DNA of 64,000 nt from Euleptes europaea (GCF_029931775.1 NC_079318.1:25124159-25188158), one strand, 5' to 3'. Positions 1-11,036 are shown, numbered from the stretch's first letter. Program-made: numbers and translations. The notes: a model not told the origin generated them from the letters alone.

Positions 1-176
1 GACCTTGGGCCAGTCACACTCTCAGCCCTGACCCTAGCTAGTATTTGGCTGGGAGACCTCCAAGGGTACCAGCGGCATGACACTGAGGCAGGCAATGGCA
101 AACCACTTTCGGACGTCTCTTGCCTTGAAAACCCCAGGGGTCGCCATAAGTCAGCTGTAACTTGACAGCAAAAAAA
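1..176 (+). mobile_element. 5S-rRNA-derived SINE with BovB-like tail, 5' part replaced
   Basis: From about base 29 the sequence follows the 3' half of 5S rRNA (TAGTATTTGG, GGGAGACC), then the body shared with other copies here (GGCAATGGCAAACCA, CTCTTGCC), and ends in the BovB-like tail (GTCGCCATAAGTC, CTTGACAGCA). The first 28 bases instead match the inner part of the tRNA-type SINE seen at 43030 (GACCTTGGGCCAGTCACAC), so the left end is a junction of two SINE types. It is cut by the window edge. Confidence 0.75.
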
Positions 177-289
177 TGTATACTACTTATGGCCCTGTCT
201 GTGACAACTGTGCATCAGTTTCATGCATTAATAAAATACTGGCTTGGGGATCTCTCTAGAATGAGGTCAACTAGCACCATACTTATTTG

Positions 290-745
290 CTCTGCAAGCT
301 CCGCAGCAACACACAGCCTTCTCCCTCGTGAGATTTGATGTATTTGCCATCTCCAATCTTGTACGGGAGATTTCAAAAACTACCCTACTCAGCCAGGAAT
401 TGTCTCTGTGGGAGGAGCTGTATTGAAACTCTCACGTATGCTTTTTGACTATTCTTATTATGCAGAAATTCGATCCAAACTTTTAACTCCCATCTTGGCA
501 AACAAGACAGGATTCTCTGATTCTGCCAAGGTGTCCTTCCTCCTGAACAATGGTTCTTCCATTGTAATGGGGAAAGTGGCCAAATTCTTTCAGAGTGCCA
601 TAAAAGTACGATATGACAAAACCCAGAGGTGAATGCTGTTCTATAATTGCAATGTAATTTGACCTTTTTTGCAATATTTTCATTGTCTAACCTGTATATT
701 TTATGCCATTAAAGGTTTTGGTATTGGTAATAAAATCCTTTCTTG
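290..745 (+). mobile_element. 3' end of a Vingi/Ingi-like LINE (5'-truncated)
   Basis: A frame ending at 632 reads as the C-terminus of the same LINE family found at 60340-64000: a DLRTKFL-like block (here EIRSKLLTPIL) followed by LLNN and a hydrophobic FFQSAIKV tail. The 3' end has the family mark TTTTATGCCATTAAAGG near 700-718, followed by a short GGTATTGGTAATAAA tail. It is a dead 5'-truncated copy. The clade name is tentative. Confidence 0.6.
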
Positions 746-2240
746 TTGCCAACTGGAAGCAATCTGGTAAGCAATATCCCCCTCCTCCCATCCCAGTTTG
801 GCTAGGAAAATTCATCTAATTCCAGATGGGGTCAGCCTTGTAGTGGGGATGAAACAATTTCTGGAGGAGGAGCACAAATCATAAGGCTGAGGGAAAGTCT
901 GTAGCATTAAGCAGGATTACCTTCGAGTCCTGCATAGCTGGGAATGGGGTAGCTGGACTCCAGACAAAAGGTCCTTGACCACAGTTGCCCTTTACCTTAA
1001 AAAGCATCCTGAAGCCAGGGCCTAGTTGCAAGGAGTTCTCTGAGCATGAAAAGAGGAGGCCATTGGTAAATAAGAGGCCAACTGCTGCTTTTGCAGAGAG
1101 GAACTCTATGACCTCATCACTCCTTCTGTACCTAGTCTGACACACCATAACTAGTCTTTACCCTTCTGAGCAACAACAGCAGCACAGGAAAAGAAAGATG
1201 CTCCTCCTTTGGGCCACTTTTCTCAGTTGCTGCCAGTGCTGTTGCTATTCCTAAGGAGAGAAGTGGGGGAGAGGTATGGGTGGGAAAAACACAAGAAACT
1301 CTTTGTGCCTCAGCACACCAGGCAGTAGTGAAACTGACAAGATTTTCCCCCTTGTGGGTTTCATGCCAGAGCAAGGCTAGTGAAGGAAATGGCAGCGGGA
1401 CAGGAGGTAAGATTGCCAACGGCCTGGACACACAAAAAAATATTGTTCCTTGAATTGAGGCATAATAAGATGTTATTTACCTCCATGTCATGCCAAGACT
1501 CAGTGGCTCATTTCCATTTCTGTTAAAGGGGCATGACAACCCTAGCAGTAGAAAAGATGATATAGGAAGGCAGAGTCACTAACCATTTTCTTGACGATGC
1601 TTTTGCATAAACTGTGACAGGATAGCTACTAAAGACTGATTCACAGATGCAGAAGAATGAGGGATTAAACTGAGGCGGCAGACTACAGGAGGGGGATTCC
1701 AGCCAGGAGAGCAACATGTTTCTCTCTGGGGACCAGGAGCTTGGAGCACACAATGGAGGGGGCACCACATCAGCAACTTTTCACTAGTACTCTGCACCAG
1801 CCTGAACCCACTTACTTTCAAGTACGATTAGAGATTTGAATATTCCTTCCCATAAAAATCATGGCAAGAAGAAAACTACCACAACAGGGAGAAAGGTTTT
1901 ATCCATTATTTTCATGTGTAGTCCCCTACATGCAAGTTTTTTACACAGGTAAGATATCCTATATCTGCCTACAGCCCATTCTCCTCCTACATGAGTGAAC
2001 CAATTTTTAGTTCACTACTTAAAACACTGTGCTGTAAGTTACAGTGGAAACTAAACAAAGCACTGTGGGGGGGGGGGGAGACCACGGGAATGCAATAGTT
2101 TGGAAGGCACGTTGCCTAGATTTTCCGGAAAAAAATCAGTACATTTGCCACCTGTTTCTAATTTCAGGCCACCACTTCTTATTCCATTTTAGAAACATGG
2201 GAGGGGGGGAGATGCACTACACAACAAAAAAGAACTTTAA
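746..2240. other. No recognised feature
   Basis: Unique-looking intergenic DNA. Short open frames occur on both strands but none has recognisable motifs, conserved-looking composition or splice context. A G-run lies at about 2066-2077. I see no gene or repeat I can name. Confidence 0.4.
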
Positions 2241-2241
2241 T

Positions 2242-2918
2242 ATAGTACTATTGCTGAAAGTTAAAAGGGAAAGTGCCAAAGTAGGACTACAGCTGAATAT
2301 CAAGGAGACAAAAGTAATGACTACAGGAAAATTACTCAACTTTAAGGTTGACAATGAGGAAACTGAAATTGTTCAAGACTTTCTATTCCTTGGCTCCATT
2401 ATCAACCAAAAGGGAGACTGGAGCCAATAAATCAGAAGGAGATTGAGACTGAGAAGGGCAGCCATGAAGGAGCTAGAAAAGATTCTGAAGCGTAAGAATG
2501 TGTCACTGGCCACCAAGATCAAGTTAATCCATGCCATCGTATTCCTTGTTACTATGTATGGGTGTGAGAGATGGACAATGAAGAAAGCTGATAGGAAGAA
2601 AGTAGATTCCTTTGAAATGTGGTGTTGGAAGAGAGTGTTATGGATACTGTGGACTGCCAAAAAACAACAACAAATCAGTGAGTTATAGAATCAAATCAAG
2701 CCTAAACTGACCCTAGAAGCTAAAATGTCTAAACTGAGCTGTCGCATTTTGGTCGAACAAAAGTCACTGGAAAATACAATCATGCCAGGAAAACTTGAGG
2801 GCAGCAGGAAAAGAGGAAGACCCAACAAGAGATGGACAGATTCGATAAAGGAAGCCACGGCCCTCAGTTTGCAAGACCTGAGCAAGGCTGTCAAAGATAG
2901 GACGTTTTGGAAGACCTT
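2242..2918 (+). mobile_element. RTE/BovB LINE, RT C-terminal part (left piece)
   Basis: Translated blocks match BovB: LNIKETKVMTTG, DFLFLGSIINQKGDW, RRAAMKELEKILKRK, LATKIKLIHAIVF, then GSRKRGRPNKRWTDSIKEA. There are in-frame stops and short gaps between blocks, so it is a decayed, 5'-truncated copy. It stops at 2918, where a palindromic array begins. The missing BovB 3' tail is found at about 5036-5096, so the LINE was split by later insertions. Confidence 0.85.
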
Positions 2919-4828
2919 GGGGGTTACCGCACTTTGGGGGTTACCGCACTTTGCATTCCCAGCAACTTATTAAGAGTTAGAAAATGTTATAAAAAACATC
3001 GCTTTAAAAGGGTTTTTGAATACCACGGCTTATAAATGGTTGGAAGACGTCTTTTCAGCTAAAGGGGCCAAACAAAGTGTGAACAGTATTTTTTATAATG
3101 TTTTCAAACTCTTAATACATCAGTAGGAATACATAGAATGTGCGAACAGTATTTTTTATAACGTTTTCAAACTCTTAATACATCGGTAGGAAAACATAGA
3201 ATGAAAATATTATAAAAATACGATGTATTAAGAGTTTGAAAACGTTGTTAAAAAACATCGCTTTAAAAGGGATTTTGGATACCAGGGCTTATAAATGGTT
3301 GGAAGACGTCTTCTCAGCTAAAGGGGCCAAACAAAGTGCGAACAGTATTTTTTATAACGTTTTCAAACTCTTAATACATCGGTGGGAATACATAGAAAGT
3401 GTGAACAGTATTTTTTATAACGTTTTCAAACTCTTAATACATCGGTAGGAATACATAGAATGAAAATATTATAAAAATACGATGTATTAAGAGTTTGAAA
3501 ACGTTGTTAAAAAACATCGCTTTAAAAGGGTTTTTGGATACCAGGGCTTATAAATGGTTGGAAGACGTCTTCTCAGCTAAAGGGGCCAAACAAAGTGTGA
3601 ACAGTATTTTTTATAACGTTTTCAAACTCTTAATACATCGGTGGGAATACATAGAAAGTGTGAACAGTATTTTTTATAACGTTTTCAAACTCTTAATACA
3701 CCGGTAGGAATACATAGAATGAAAATATTATAAAAATACGATGTATTAAGAGTTTGAAAACGTTGTTAAAAAACATCGCTTTAAAAGGGTTTTTGGATAC
3801 CAGGGCTTATAAATGGTTGGAAGACGTCTTCTCAGCTAAAGGGGCCAAACAAAGTGCGAACCGTATTTTTTATAACGTTTTCAAACTCTTAATACATCGG
3901 TAGGAATACACAGAATGAAAATATTATAAAAATACGATGTATTCAGAGTTTGAAAATGTTGTAAAAAACATCACTTTAAAAGGGGTTTTGGATACCGGGG
4001 CTTATAAATGGTTGGAAGACGTCTTCTCAGCTAAAGGGGCCAAACAAAGTGCGAACAGTATTTTTTATGTTTTCAAACTCTTCATACATCGCTGGAATAC
4101 ATAGAAAGTGTGAAGAGTATTTTTTATAACGTTTTCAAATTCTTAAGACATCACTGGGAATACAAGTGAGGTAACAGCCTTTGTATTCCCAGCGATGTAT
4201 GAAGAGTTTGAAAACGTTGTAAAAAAACATCGCTTTAAAAGGATTTTTGGATACCACAGCTTATAAATGGTTGGAAGACGTCTTCTCAGCTAAAGGGGCC
4301 AAAGTGCGAACAGTATTTTTTTATAACGTTTTCAAACTCTTAATACATTGGTAGGAATGCATAGAATGAAAATATTATAAAAATACGATGTATTGTTTGA
4401 AAATATTGTAAAAAACATCGCTTTAAAAGGGTTTTTGGATACCACGGCTTATAAATGGTTGGAAGACGTCTTCTCAGCTAAAAGGGCCAAACAAAGTGCG
4501 AACAGTATTTTTTATAACGTTTTCAAACTCTTAATACATCGCTGGGAATACACAGAAAGTGCGAACAGTATTTTTTATTACATTTTCCAAACTCTTAATA
4601 CATCGCTGGGAATACAAGTGAGGTAACAGCCTTTGTATTCCCAGCGACGTATGAAGAGTTTGAAAATGTTGTAAAAAACATCGCTTTAAAAGGGTTTTTG
4701 GATACCGGGGCTTATAAATGGTTGGAAGACGTCTTCTCAGCTAAAGGGGCCAAACAAAGTGCGAACAGTATTTTTTATAACGTTTTCAAACTCTTAATAC
4801 ATCGCTGGGAATGCAAGTGCGGTGCCCA
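2919..4828. repeat. Palindromic tandem array with outer inverted ends
   Basis: Eight copies of a core containing GGTTGGAAGACGTCTTCTC start at 3028, 3287, 3546, 3805, 4000, 4259, 4447 and 4710, giving spacings of 259, 259, 259, 195, 259, 188 and 263. Each core is flanked by inverted arms (ATGTATTAAGAGTTTGAAAA and its reverse complement). The whole array is bounded by outer inverted ends: GGTTACCGCACTTTGCATTC at left (partly duplicated, 2919-2955) and the near reverse complement GAATGCAAGTGCGGTGCC at 4810-4827. It looks like a small inverted-repeat DNA element amplified in place. I cannot name the superfamily. Confidence 0.75.
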
Positions 4829-5035
4829 GGCTAGCCTGATCTCGTCAGGTCTCAGAAGCTAAGCAGGGTCAGCCCTGGTTAGTATTTGGATGGGAGACCA
4901 CCAAGGAAGACCAGGGTTGCTGTGCAGAGGAAGGCACTGGCAAACCACCTCTGTTAGTCTCTTGCCGTGAAAACCCCATGAGGGGTCGCCATAAGTCGGC
5001 TGCGACTTGAGGGCACTTCACACACACAGCCCCCT
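4826..5035 (+). mobile_element. 5S-rRNA-derived SINE, full head
   Basis: The head reads like 5S rRNA over its internal promoter region: CTGATCTCGTCAGGTCTC, GAAGCTAAGCAGGGTC, TTAGTATTTGGATGGGAGAC. The body has GGCACTGGCAAACCACCTCT and the tail the BovB-like GGTCGCCATAAGTCGGCTG. It matches the 5S-Sauria SINE type of squamates, mobilised by BovB. It lies between the palindromic array and the remaining BovB tail. Confidence 0.85.
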
Positions 5036-5096
5036 TTGATTCATAGGGTCGCCATGAGCCGGAAGCGACTTGACGGCACTTAACACACACACACAC
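5036..5096 (+). mobile_element. BovB LINE 3' terminus (right piece of the split copy)
   Basis: GATTCATAGGGTCGCCATGA, then GCGACTTGACGGCACTTAAC and a (CA)n tail, is the standard BovB 3' end also seen at 30465-30515 and 52450-52507. It continues the copy interrupted at 2918. It ends about 300 bases upstream of the MAP10 start codon. Confidence 0.8.
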
Positions 5097-5104
5097 GGCC
5101 CGAC

Positions 5105-6060
5105 GCGAGGATGTTTTAATCCAGCACGGCTAACGTCCCGACACACGAAAAGGCGCCGTCTTCTGACAGCCTCGCCCTGGGCTCGATATGGCGGAGCTGC
5201 TCAGGGCCCAGCAGCCCTCCCCGCCAGCGGAAGAGGCGCTCCCACCTCGGGGTTGCCCAGGGCGACCAGGCGCGGCGACTCCCAGAGGCCTCTGCGGCCG
5301 ACGACGCCCCGCCCCCCTCCCGCCGCGGTCGCTAGGCAACGGCGGCCGGGCGCTTCCATAGCGATAATTATGCACCGCCGCGGCCGCCCGCTCTCGCGAG
5401 ACCTCCGCAGGATGGAGGAAGGCGATGGCGGCGGCGGCGGCGGCGACAGCCTCTTCTCGCTGGAGATCCTGGTGGAGTCGGCGCGCGTGGAGCCGCGGCT
5501 GCTCCCGTCGCCTCTGCCCGCCAGCGGCCCCTTCCGGCCGGCGGTGGCGCTGCGGCTGCTGGACTTCCCCACCCTCCTGGTGCGCGCCCCCCACTGCGGG
5601 CCGGGGCCCCTGGTGCCCTTCGGGCGGGGCAAGTCCTGCCTCTTCCGGTTGCGGCCTAGCGCCCTGCGGGGCCTGCTGAGGCGCTCCCCGCTCCACGCGC
5701 TGCTCCTGGCGCTGCCCCCCACGGCCGGTCCCGCCCGCCTGCTGGGCTCCTGCAGCGTCTCCCTGGCCGCCGCCGCCGAGGAGCTGCTGCTGGGGGCCGG
5801 CCCCGCGGGGCGGAGGGGCCGCTTCCCGCTGCGGGACCTGATGGGGGAGCCGGTGGGGGAGCTGGGGCTGAGCTACCACCTGAGCAACCTGGGCTCCACC
5901 ATGCTGATGCACATGAGGGAAGGGGCGGCCGCAGGGGAGCCTTGCACCGAGGAGGGGCGGTGGCAGCGGCCACCGGCCCTGCCGCCTCGCACCCCTCTGG
6001 GCACCCAAGGCGAGAGGGGGCTCAGCCTGGAGCTCATCCCAGAGGCCGAGGAGAACCAAG
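5105..6060 (+). promoter_or_regulatory. CpG-rich island over the MAP10 start
   Basis: A sharp rise in G+C and CpG density begins just after the BovB tail and runs through the first quarter of the MAP10 frame. This is typical of a CpG-island promoter of a broadly expressed vertebrate gene. No TATA box is evident close to the start. The exact transcription start cannot be read from sequence. Confidence 0.65.
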
Positions 6061-7961
6061 ACCCCGGAAGCGGAAGCGGCAGCCTGTATTCCTTCAGTAG
6101 CTCCCGTACAGAGCCGCAGCTCAGTGACTCCGGCTGCGGGGACACGGCCAGAGAGCTGCAGACAGAGGCCAATGTCTTCTGCCCCCCGCCGATGTACTAC
6201 AACTGCCTGGCTGAAGATTGCTGCCCTCCACCGAGAGCCTCTGAGCCTCTGAGGGCCGCTGAGCAGCAGGAATCTTTTCAGAAAGAGGGAAATACGCTGC
6301 CATCCGCCGTGCCGGTGAACGAGGAGCTTTCAAGAGGGGGCCGGGACATGTCTCCCTCGCCCCAGACCTCGGTGAACGCTCTGCAGCTCAGGCAAACCTT
6401 GAGTCAGCTACCTCTCCTGAACGCTTTGCTGGTGGAGCTGTCCCTGCTGAACAACCAGACCCCTCAACCAGGGCCATCCTCTGTGCACCCGCAGTTAGCA
6501 TGGCTGTACCAAAATGTAGAAGAAAGCTCCAAAAGCCCACCCCCGTACATCAAAAGTGCAAGTCCCCCACGAGAGGATAAGAAAACTCCTCCTCGCAAAG
6601 AGAGAGGAAGATCCCCTACCCTCGTGTTAAGAAGTCGCCCCGAGAACTTAAAATGTATGTCTTCATCCTTCCAGCGAACCTGGACTGGATTTAAAGCCTC
6701 GGTCTATGAAAGAAAGAGCAGCCCTGAGAAGAATAGCAAGGAAAACTCTCCCCCAAGAAGCAAGCTTGTTTATGGGATGACCAATACACTCAGGCTTCGG
6801 TTGCAGCAGACCAATCCAAGCATGTTGAAAGTTCATGAAAAAAGGGAACATCGCAGGAAAAAACAAGCAAATGTGTTCATAAGAGGCAACAAATCCTTAG
6901 CCAATAGTAAAATACTCCGACGTTCTCCTGAGCGTCATCCAAAGCCTTCTGGCTCTGCACACTCTGAAGAAAGAGTCATTTCAGACCAAAACATTCAATT
7001 TAATGACAATATTGAGACTTTAATACAATATAGTGTTGAACAAGATTGCTGTACCAACAGGAAAGAAGTAAATTCTGATGTCCAAAACAGTGTTGTGGGT
7101 TGTCACGCGAAGAGCCATGAAAATACAAAGGAAAGGTGCCAATTTAAAAGGTTGGGCTCTGGTTATAAAAAGAGGAGGTTGAAAGTCCATCTGCCAAGAG
7201 TTTCTTTACAGGATACAGATGTTTTAGAAAATATAATAGATACAGAAGCAGAAAGGTGTGCACAGGACAAGGATGGCAAGATTTCAGTGCTACAGAATCC
7301 TAGCCAAAATAATGTTGAAAGCTGCTATGAATGTGAGAATTCAGACGATGTCAGCACGAAGTGTGAGAATGGGGGCTATTCAGAAGATTTTACCAATGCT
7401 GATAGTTCCAGCTTCGAAGCTCCACTGAGCAGTTCTGAACCTTTACTAGTGAACCCAAAACCAAGCCATTCTGACACTGTTTCAGATTCTAAAATAACTG
7501 AAAGAAGTCAGACTTCTGAAAGTATTTCCTCTCTTATTCCAGTACCGTCAGCAGTATCTCCTGTCCAGAGTCTTAAAAAGACCAATCCTGGTCAGAAAGT
7601 TGTCGATCAGCACAGATATAATGATGATGATTCTCCTCCCACAAGAACCTTAAAGGGGAAACGTTCAGATCAACAGGCCAAAAAGCAAGAGAGCAAAGAT
7701 TTGCAGACTTTTGAGAGTAAACGAGAAAGCTCTGACTTGAACAGCAGGGGAACAAAAGACCAGTCTGTAGAAAAGAGCCTCTCACTAAGGACATCTCAAG
7801 TTAGCTCTTACATGCCCTCAAACATGTCTGATCTTAGTGAGTTAGAAAGCAATACATCTTACAAAGAAGAACAAGATGACTTTGAGATGCCAGACATTAC
7901 CAATCAGTATAAACATGTCAGTGAACTAGTAGTAAACAAACTTCCAGGATATACAATGTAA
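5412..7961 (+). CDS. MAP10: Microtubule-associated protein 10 (single-exon gene)
   Basis: Predicted 849 residues in one uninterrupted exon; the human protein is about 900 residues. The N-terminal block (SLFSLEILVESARVEPRLLP, residues 13-32; FGRGKSCLFRL, about 70-80; later RGRFPL) matches the MAP10 N-terminal domain. LPLLNALLVELSLLN (333-347) and HPQLAWLY (359-366) are the HPHLAWLY-type signature that names the family's second domain. The rest is a long polar, Ser/Lys-rich tail with KKRRLK-like basic patches and no clear fold. In human cells MAP10 binds and stabilises microtubules and acts at the spindle midzone and midbody in cytokinesis. I chose ATG 5412 because it has A at -3 and G at +4 and sits just before the conserved block; in-frame ATGs at 5370 and 5070 would add non-conserved residues. 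A GGC run codes a short Gly tract at residues 6-11. The frame is open, so the gene looks intact. NTPCR follows about 47 kb downstream on the same strand, as in human. Confidence 0.93.
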   Translation: MEEGDGGGGGGDSLFSLEILVESARVEPRLLPSPLPASGPFRPAVALRLLDFPTLLVRAPHCGPGPLVPFGRGKSCLFRLRPSALRGLLRRSPLHALLLALPPTAGPARLLGSCSVSLAAAAEELLLGAGPAGRRGRFPLRDLMGEPVGELGLSYHLSNLGSTMLMHMREGAAAGEPCTEEGRWQRPPALPPRTPLGTQGERGLSLELIPEAEENQDPGSGSGSLYSFSSSRTEPQLSDSGCGDTARELQTEANVFCPPPMYYNCLAEDCCPPPRASEPLRAAEQQESFQKEGNTLPSAVPVNEELSRGGRDMSPSPQTSVNALQLRQTLSQLPLLNALLVELSLLNNQTPQPGPSSVHPQLAWLYQNVEESSKSPPPYIKSASPPREDKKTPPRKERGRSPTLVLRSRPENLKCMSSSFQRTWTGFKASVYERKSSPEKNSKENSPPRSKLVYGMTNTLRLRLQQTNPSMLKVHEKREHRRKKQANVFIRGNKSLANSKILRRSPERHPKPSGSAHSEERVISDQNIQFNDNIETLIQYSVEQDCCTNRKEVNSDVQNSVVGCHAKSHENTKERCQFKRLGSGYKKRRLKVHLPRVSLQDTDVLENIIDTEAERCAQDKDGKISVLQNPSQNNVESCYECENSDDVSTKCENGGYSEDFTNADSSSFEAPLSSSEPLLVNPKPSHSDTVSDSKITERSQTSESISSLIPVPSAVSPVQSLKKTNPGQKVVDQHRYNDDDSPPTRTLKGKRSDQQAKKQESKDLQTFESKRESSDLNSRGTKDQSVEKSLSLRTSQVSSYMPSNMSDLSELESNTSYKEEQDDFEMPDITNQYKHVSELVVNKLPGYTM

Positions 7962-8734
7962 TTACCAATAATAATAACTGATCAAAGTTTAAATGTCTTA
8001 ACTTTTATAAACAAACACATTTTGCAATATTTTGAGTGTTTTTTACATTAGCCTCAGTTCAAAAGAATTGCTATGCATTGGGTAACAAGGAGGTTGCTAA
8101 ATTTTGTACGAATTTTTCCCACAAAAATAATCTGTAAACTTTTGGAAGGTTAGTAAAGAATAATTGAATTGGTATAATTGAAACAATGAGAAAAACAAAA
8201 TGAACAATTATATTTACACAAAATGAGCTGTGCAAAACAATCCCAGAAATTGTATCTTGTGAATGCATGATATAAATTGTAGAGCCCTTTAGTAGAATAT
8301 AGAAATGAAAACAATGGTTAACAAAAGAAAAAATGGCTGATATATCTTTCATATGAATTTTTTTTTGCCGTCAAGTCATAGCTGACTCAAGGCTACCCCA
8401 TAGGGTTTTCAAGACCAGAGACATTCAGAGGTTGTTTGCCATTGCCTACATTTGCATCATGACCCTGATATTCCTTGGATGTCTCCCTTCCAAATAATAG
8501 CCATGGTCGATCCTGACTTAGCTAATTATATCACTGATGTATCTTATGTTACTGTGTGATGAATGTAAGAATGGGCTTCATATGAATAGTAAGTATCAGG
8601 GCTTCATATGAATAGTAAGTATCAAATGGTACATCAATGAAAAAAAATTCTCAAAATATTCTCCATAAATAAAAAGAAATAATTCAATTTGATATACATT
8701 TTTAAAGTCAATGTGGCCCTGTTCATCTAATAAA
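7962..8734 (+). other. Probable MAP10 3' UTR with candidate poly(A) signals
   Basis: AT-rich sequence after the stop codon. AATAAA hexamers occur at about 8668 and 8729. A reverse-strand 5S-type SINE (8362-8527) sits inside. Which signal is used cannot be told from sequence. Confidence 0.35.
8362..8527 (-). mobile_element. 5S-rRNA-derived SINE
   Basis: Reading the minus strand: a decayed 5S-like head, then GGCAATGGCAAACAACCTCT-like body and the tail ending CTATGACTTGACGGCAAAAA. More diverged than the copy at 4826. Confidence 0.75.
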
Positions 8735-10841
8735 TAGAAGTTGTTCCTTCTGAAATTATTTTTAAAAATCAGTCTTTTGCTGTTGCTTTCACATGTGTAG
8801 CAACTGTTTTATTTTTGTATTTTGGAAGTGTTTTATATCTTGGAAGTTTATAACAATTTTAGCTGTTGTTATAATGAAAGAACCACTGCATAGTCAGATA
8901 ATTTCAAACTGTACTGCAGTAAGCAGCATAGGTCTACTTAATGTGACCAACTGAGCATGTGTAGTTGCAAGTAAAGCTTTGCCAGCGGGGTACACTGGCT
9001 TCAGTGTATGATGAATTGGTGTGTGGCAGCCACATGCCGTTGCAAACTCCTAAGAGGTTTGCACTGACGTTTGAGGAGGCAGTGAGTAATGCATCTCGGG
9101 GCTAGATGTCAACATGGTTAAGGCTTTTTCTATAGCTACCGTATGTCCAGATGGCTGTGTAAGAATGTACTTTCATGATTAGTCCAATAGTATAGATGTA
9201 TATTTTACAAAATAAGAAAGAGATGTTTTCTTACATTCATCATACTGTAACATAGGACAAATCAGTGATTTGAGCCAGTAAGCTTGATGCAGCCCTCTCG
9301 ATCAGACCTCTGAGAAAGCAACACAGAGTTCACAGAGATGTTAAAGCAGGTGTGTTTTATTACCATGGACTGGCAGGTCTTTGCTTTTGAAGCAAGCAGT
9401 CCAAAATAAAAAATTCTGTGTGGATACAGTTCACGTGTGGATGCTGGTAGACTCGTATCAGACCTGACTTAAGGAATGCAGCATGGCTCCATGACTCCTA
9501 ACGTTCCACGCACAACTGAAGGACCAGCTACAAATGCTGTCCATTTCTGTGCATGAATATACCATAGATCTAGCATGCATAGATAAGGACTGTTATAAGA
9601 ACAAGAAGGTGAAACTCCATTAAGACAAATATGCAGAGATAGCACATTGCTGGAAAAGGTGAATTTGCTAATCCAAAATGTGGGATGATCTGTTAAATAT
9701 CTGTGCTGCTGAGGGAAGTGATTTTAACACATCAGTGCTCAATGTGAGTCAGTGTTTGTGAAGTTTGCTGTAAAAAGGCAAATGTTATTTTCACTTTCAT
9801 TAGCATTACCCGTGTATTCAATATATTAGCAGTGTTATGTAGTACTAGGGAAGTTATTTTTGTGCTCTTGGCTACTCTTAAAACGATTCTACTGTTATTT
9901 TTAATTAAGTCACTATATAGCCCCTGGTTCCTGAGGTGCTTGTAGGTGATTTTAAAAGGTTCAACATAATGTAGAATCAGAGTAGGGACTGAAATGCAGG
10001 AAGTCAGATTTCAGTTAAGGGGGAAGTGGAGAACATTGCCATTTGTGTTAATAATTGAGCATGCTTGAGTGCGAAGAGTCCCTGCATAGGGATGGAACAC
10101 CTGTTTGATCCTCTCAAGGGTACCTCAAGTGGCAGTGCTTACTCTTTCCCCTTCTTACACGTTACATTCTCAGAATAACAGGACAAATGAGGCAGTTTTC
10201 ACTGGGGGACCTCCTGTTGTGATGGAGGCCTGTGCACGTGCACGCTGAGATCAGCTCACCAACCTGCCCTGACCACCTTTTTTTCCTAGGTAGGGTGTCT
10301 GGTGCTGGAGAGGCTCTGGGCTCTTCTTGAAGCCTCATCCTCCTTTCCCCCCCCCCCCTTACATTAGAGAACAGGCTCTCTAAAGTAATCCCAATTCTTT
10401 TGGCCTTTAGAATTTTTTTTTTAAATCTGCCTAGTTCAGAAAAACCGTCTTTTGACAGTGGATGATAAATGGCCACCAAGGTGTTTATTTGACTGATAAA
10501 AACAGTAAATTGCTGAGATTTATGGAAGGATGCTGTTGGTTTTAATATGAGGCGAGTCTTCGTTTATTTTTAATATATTGACATTGTTTTTGTTTTTCAC
10601 TGTTTTATACTGAGCTTCTTTGGGTGGGGGAGGGTGGCAGAGGGAGTGGGAAATTAACTTTGAAAATTCATAAACGTTTTCCTGTTGGTTTCTAGCATGA
10701 GTGATGGGGGGAGAAGAATGGTACTTTTGGATTTTTCAGGGAAGTTGCTTCCACCTTCCCTGTCAGCTCTCCTGTCTGCTTGGCGAAACTTACCTCTCAA
10801 TTTGAGAAACCTAACCATAGGGAGCCCTGACCTGGATAGGC
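8528..10841. other. Intergenic DNA; one 26-base direct duplication
   Basis: GGGCTTCATATGAATAGTAA is repeated back to back at 8574-8626. Otherwise unique-looking AT-rich sequence with a C-run near 10347. No gene or named repeat recognised. Confidence 0.4.
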
Positions 10842-11036
10842 CAGGCTAGCCTGATCTCGTCAGATCTCAAGGCTATGTAGGGTCCACACTGGTTAGTATT
10901 TGGATGGGAGACTGACCGACAAGGAATACCAGGGTCATGACGCAGAAGCAGGCAATGGCAAACCTTCTCTGAACATCTCTTGCCTTAAAAATCCTATGGG
11001 GTTGCCATAAATCAGCTGTGACTTGACAGCAAATAA
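10842..11036 (+). mobile_element. 5S-rRNA-derived SINE
   Basis: Head GGCTAGCCTGATCTCGTCAG, then TTAGTATTTGGATGGGAGAC, body GGCAATGGCAAACCTTCTCT, tail GTTGCCATAAATCAGCTGTG followed by an (AAAT)n-like end. Near full length. Confidence 0.85.

Noticed and set aside
4826-4900. 5S rRNA gene
   Set aside because: Matches the 5S promoter region, but it runs into a SINE body and BovB-like tail, and similar copies are scattered; it is a SINE head.
5130-6059. 309-codon open frame antisense to MAP10
   Set aside because: Shadow of the GC-rich MAP10 5' coding region; low-complexity composition and no homology-like motifs.
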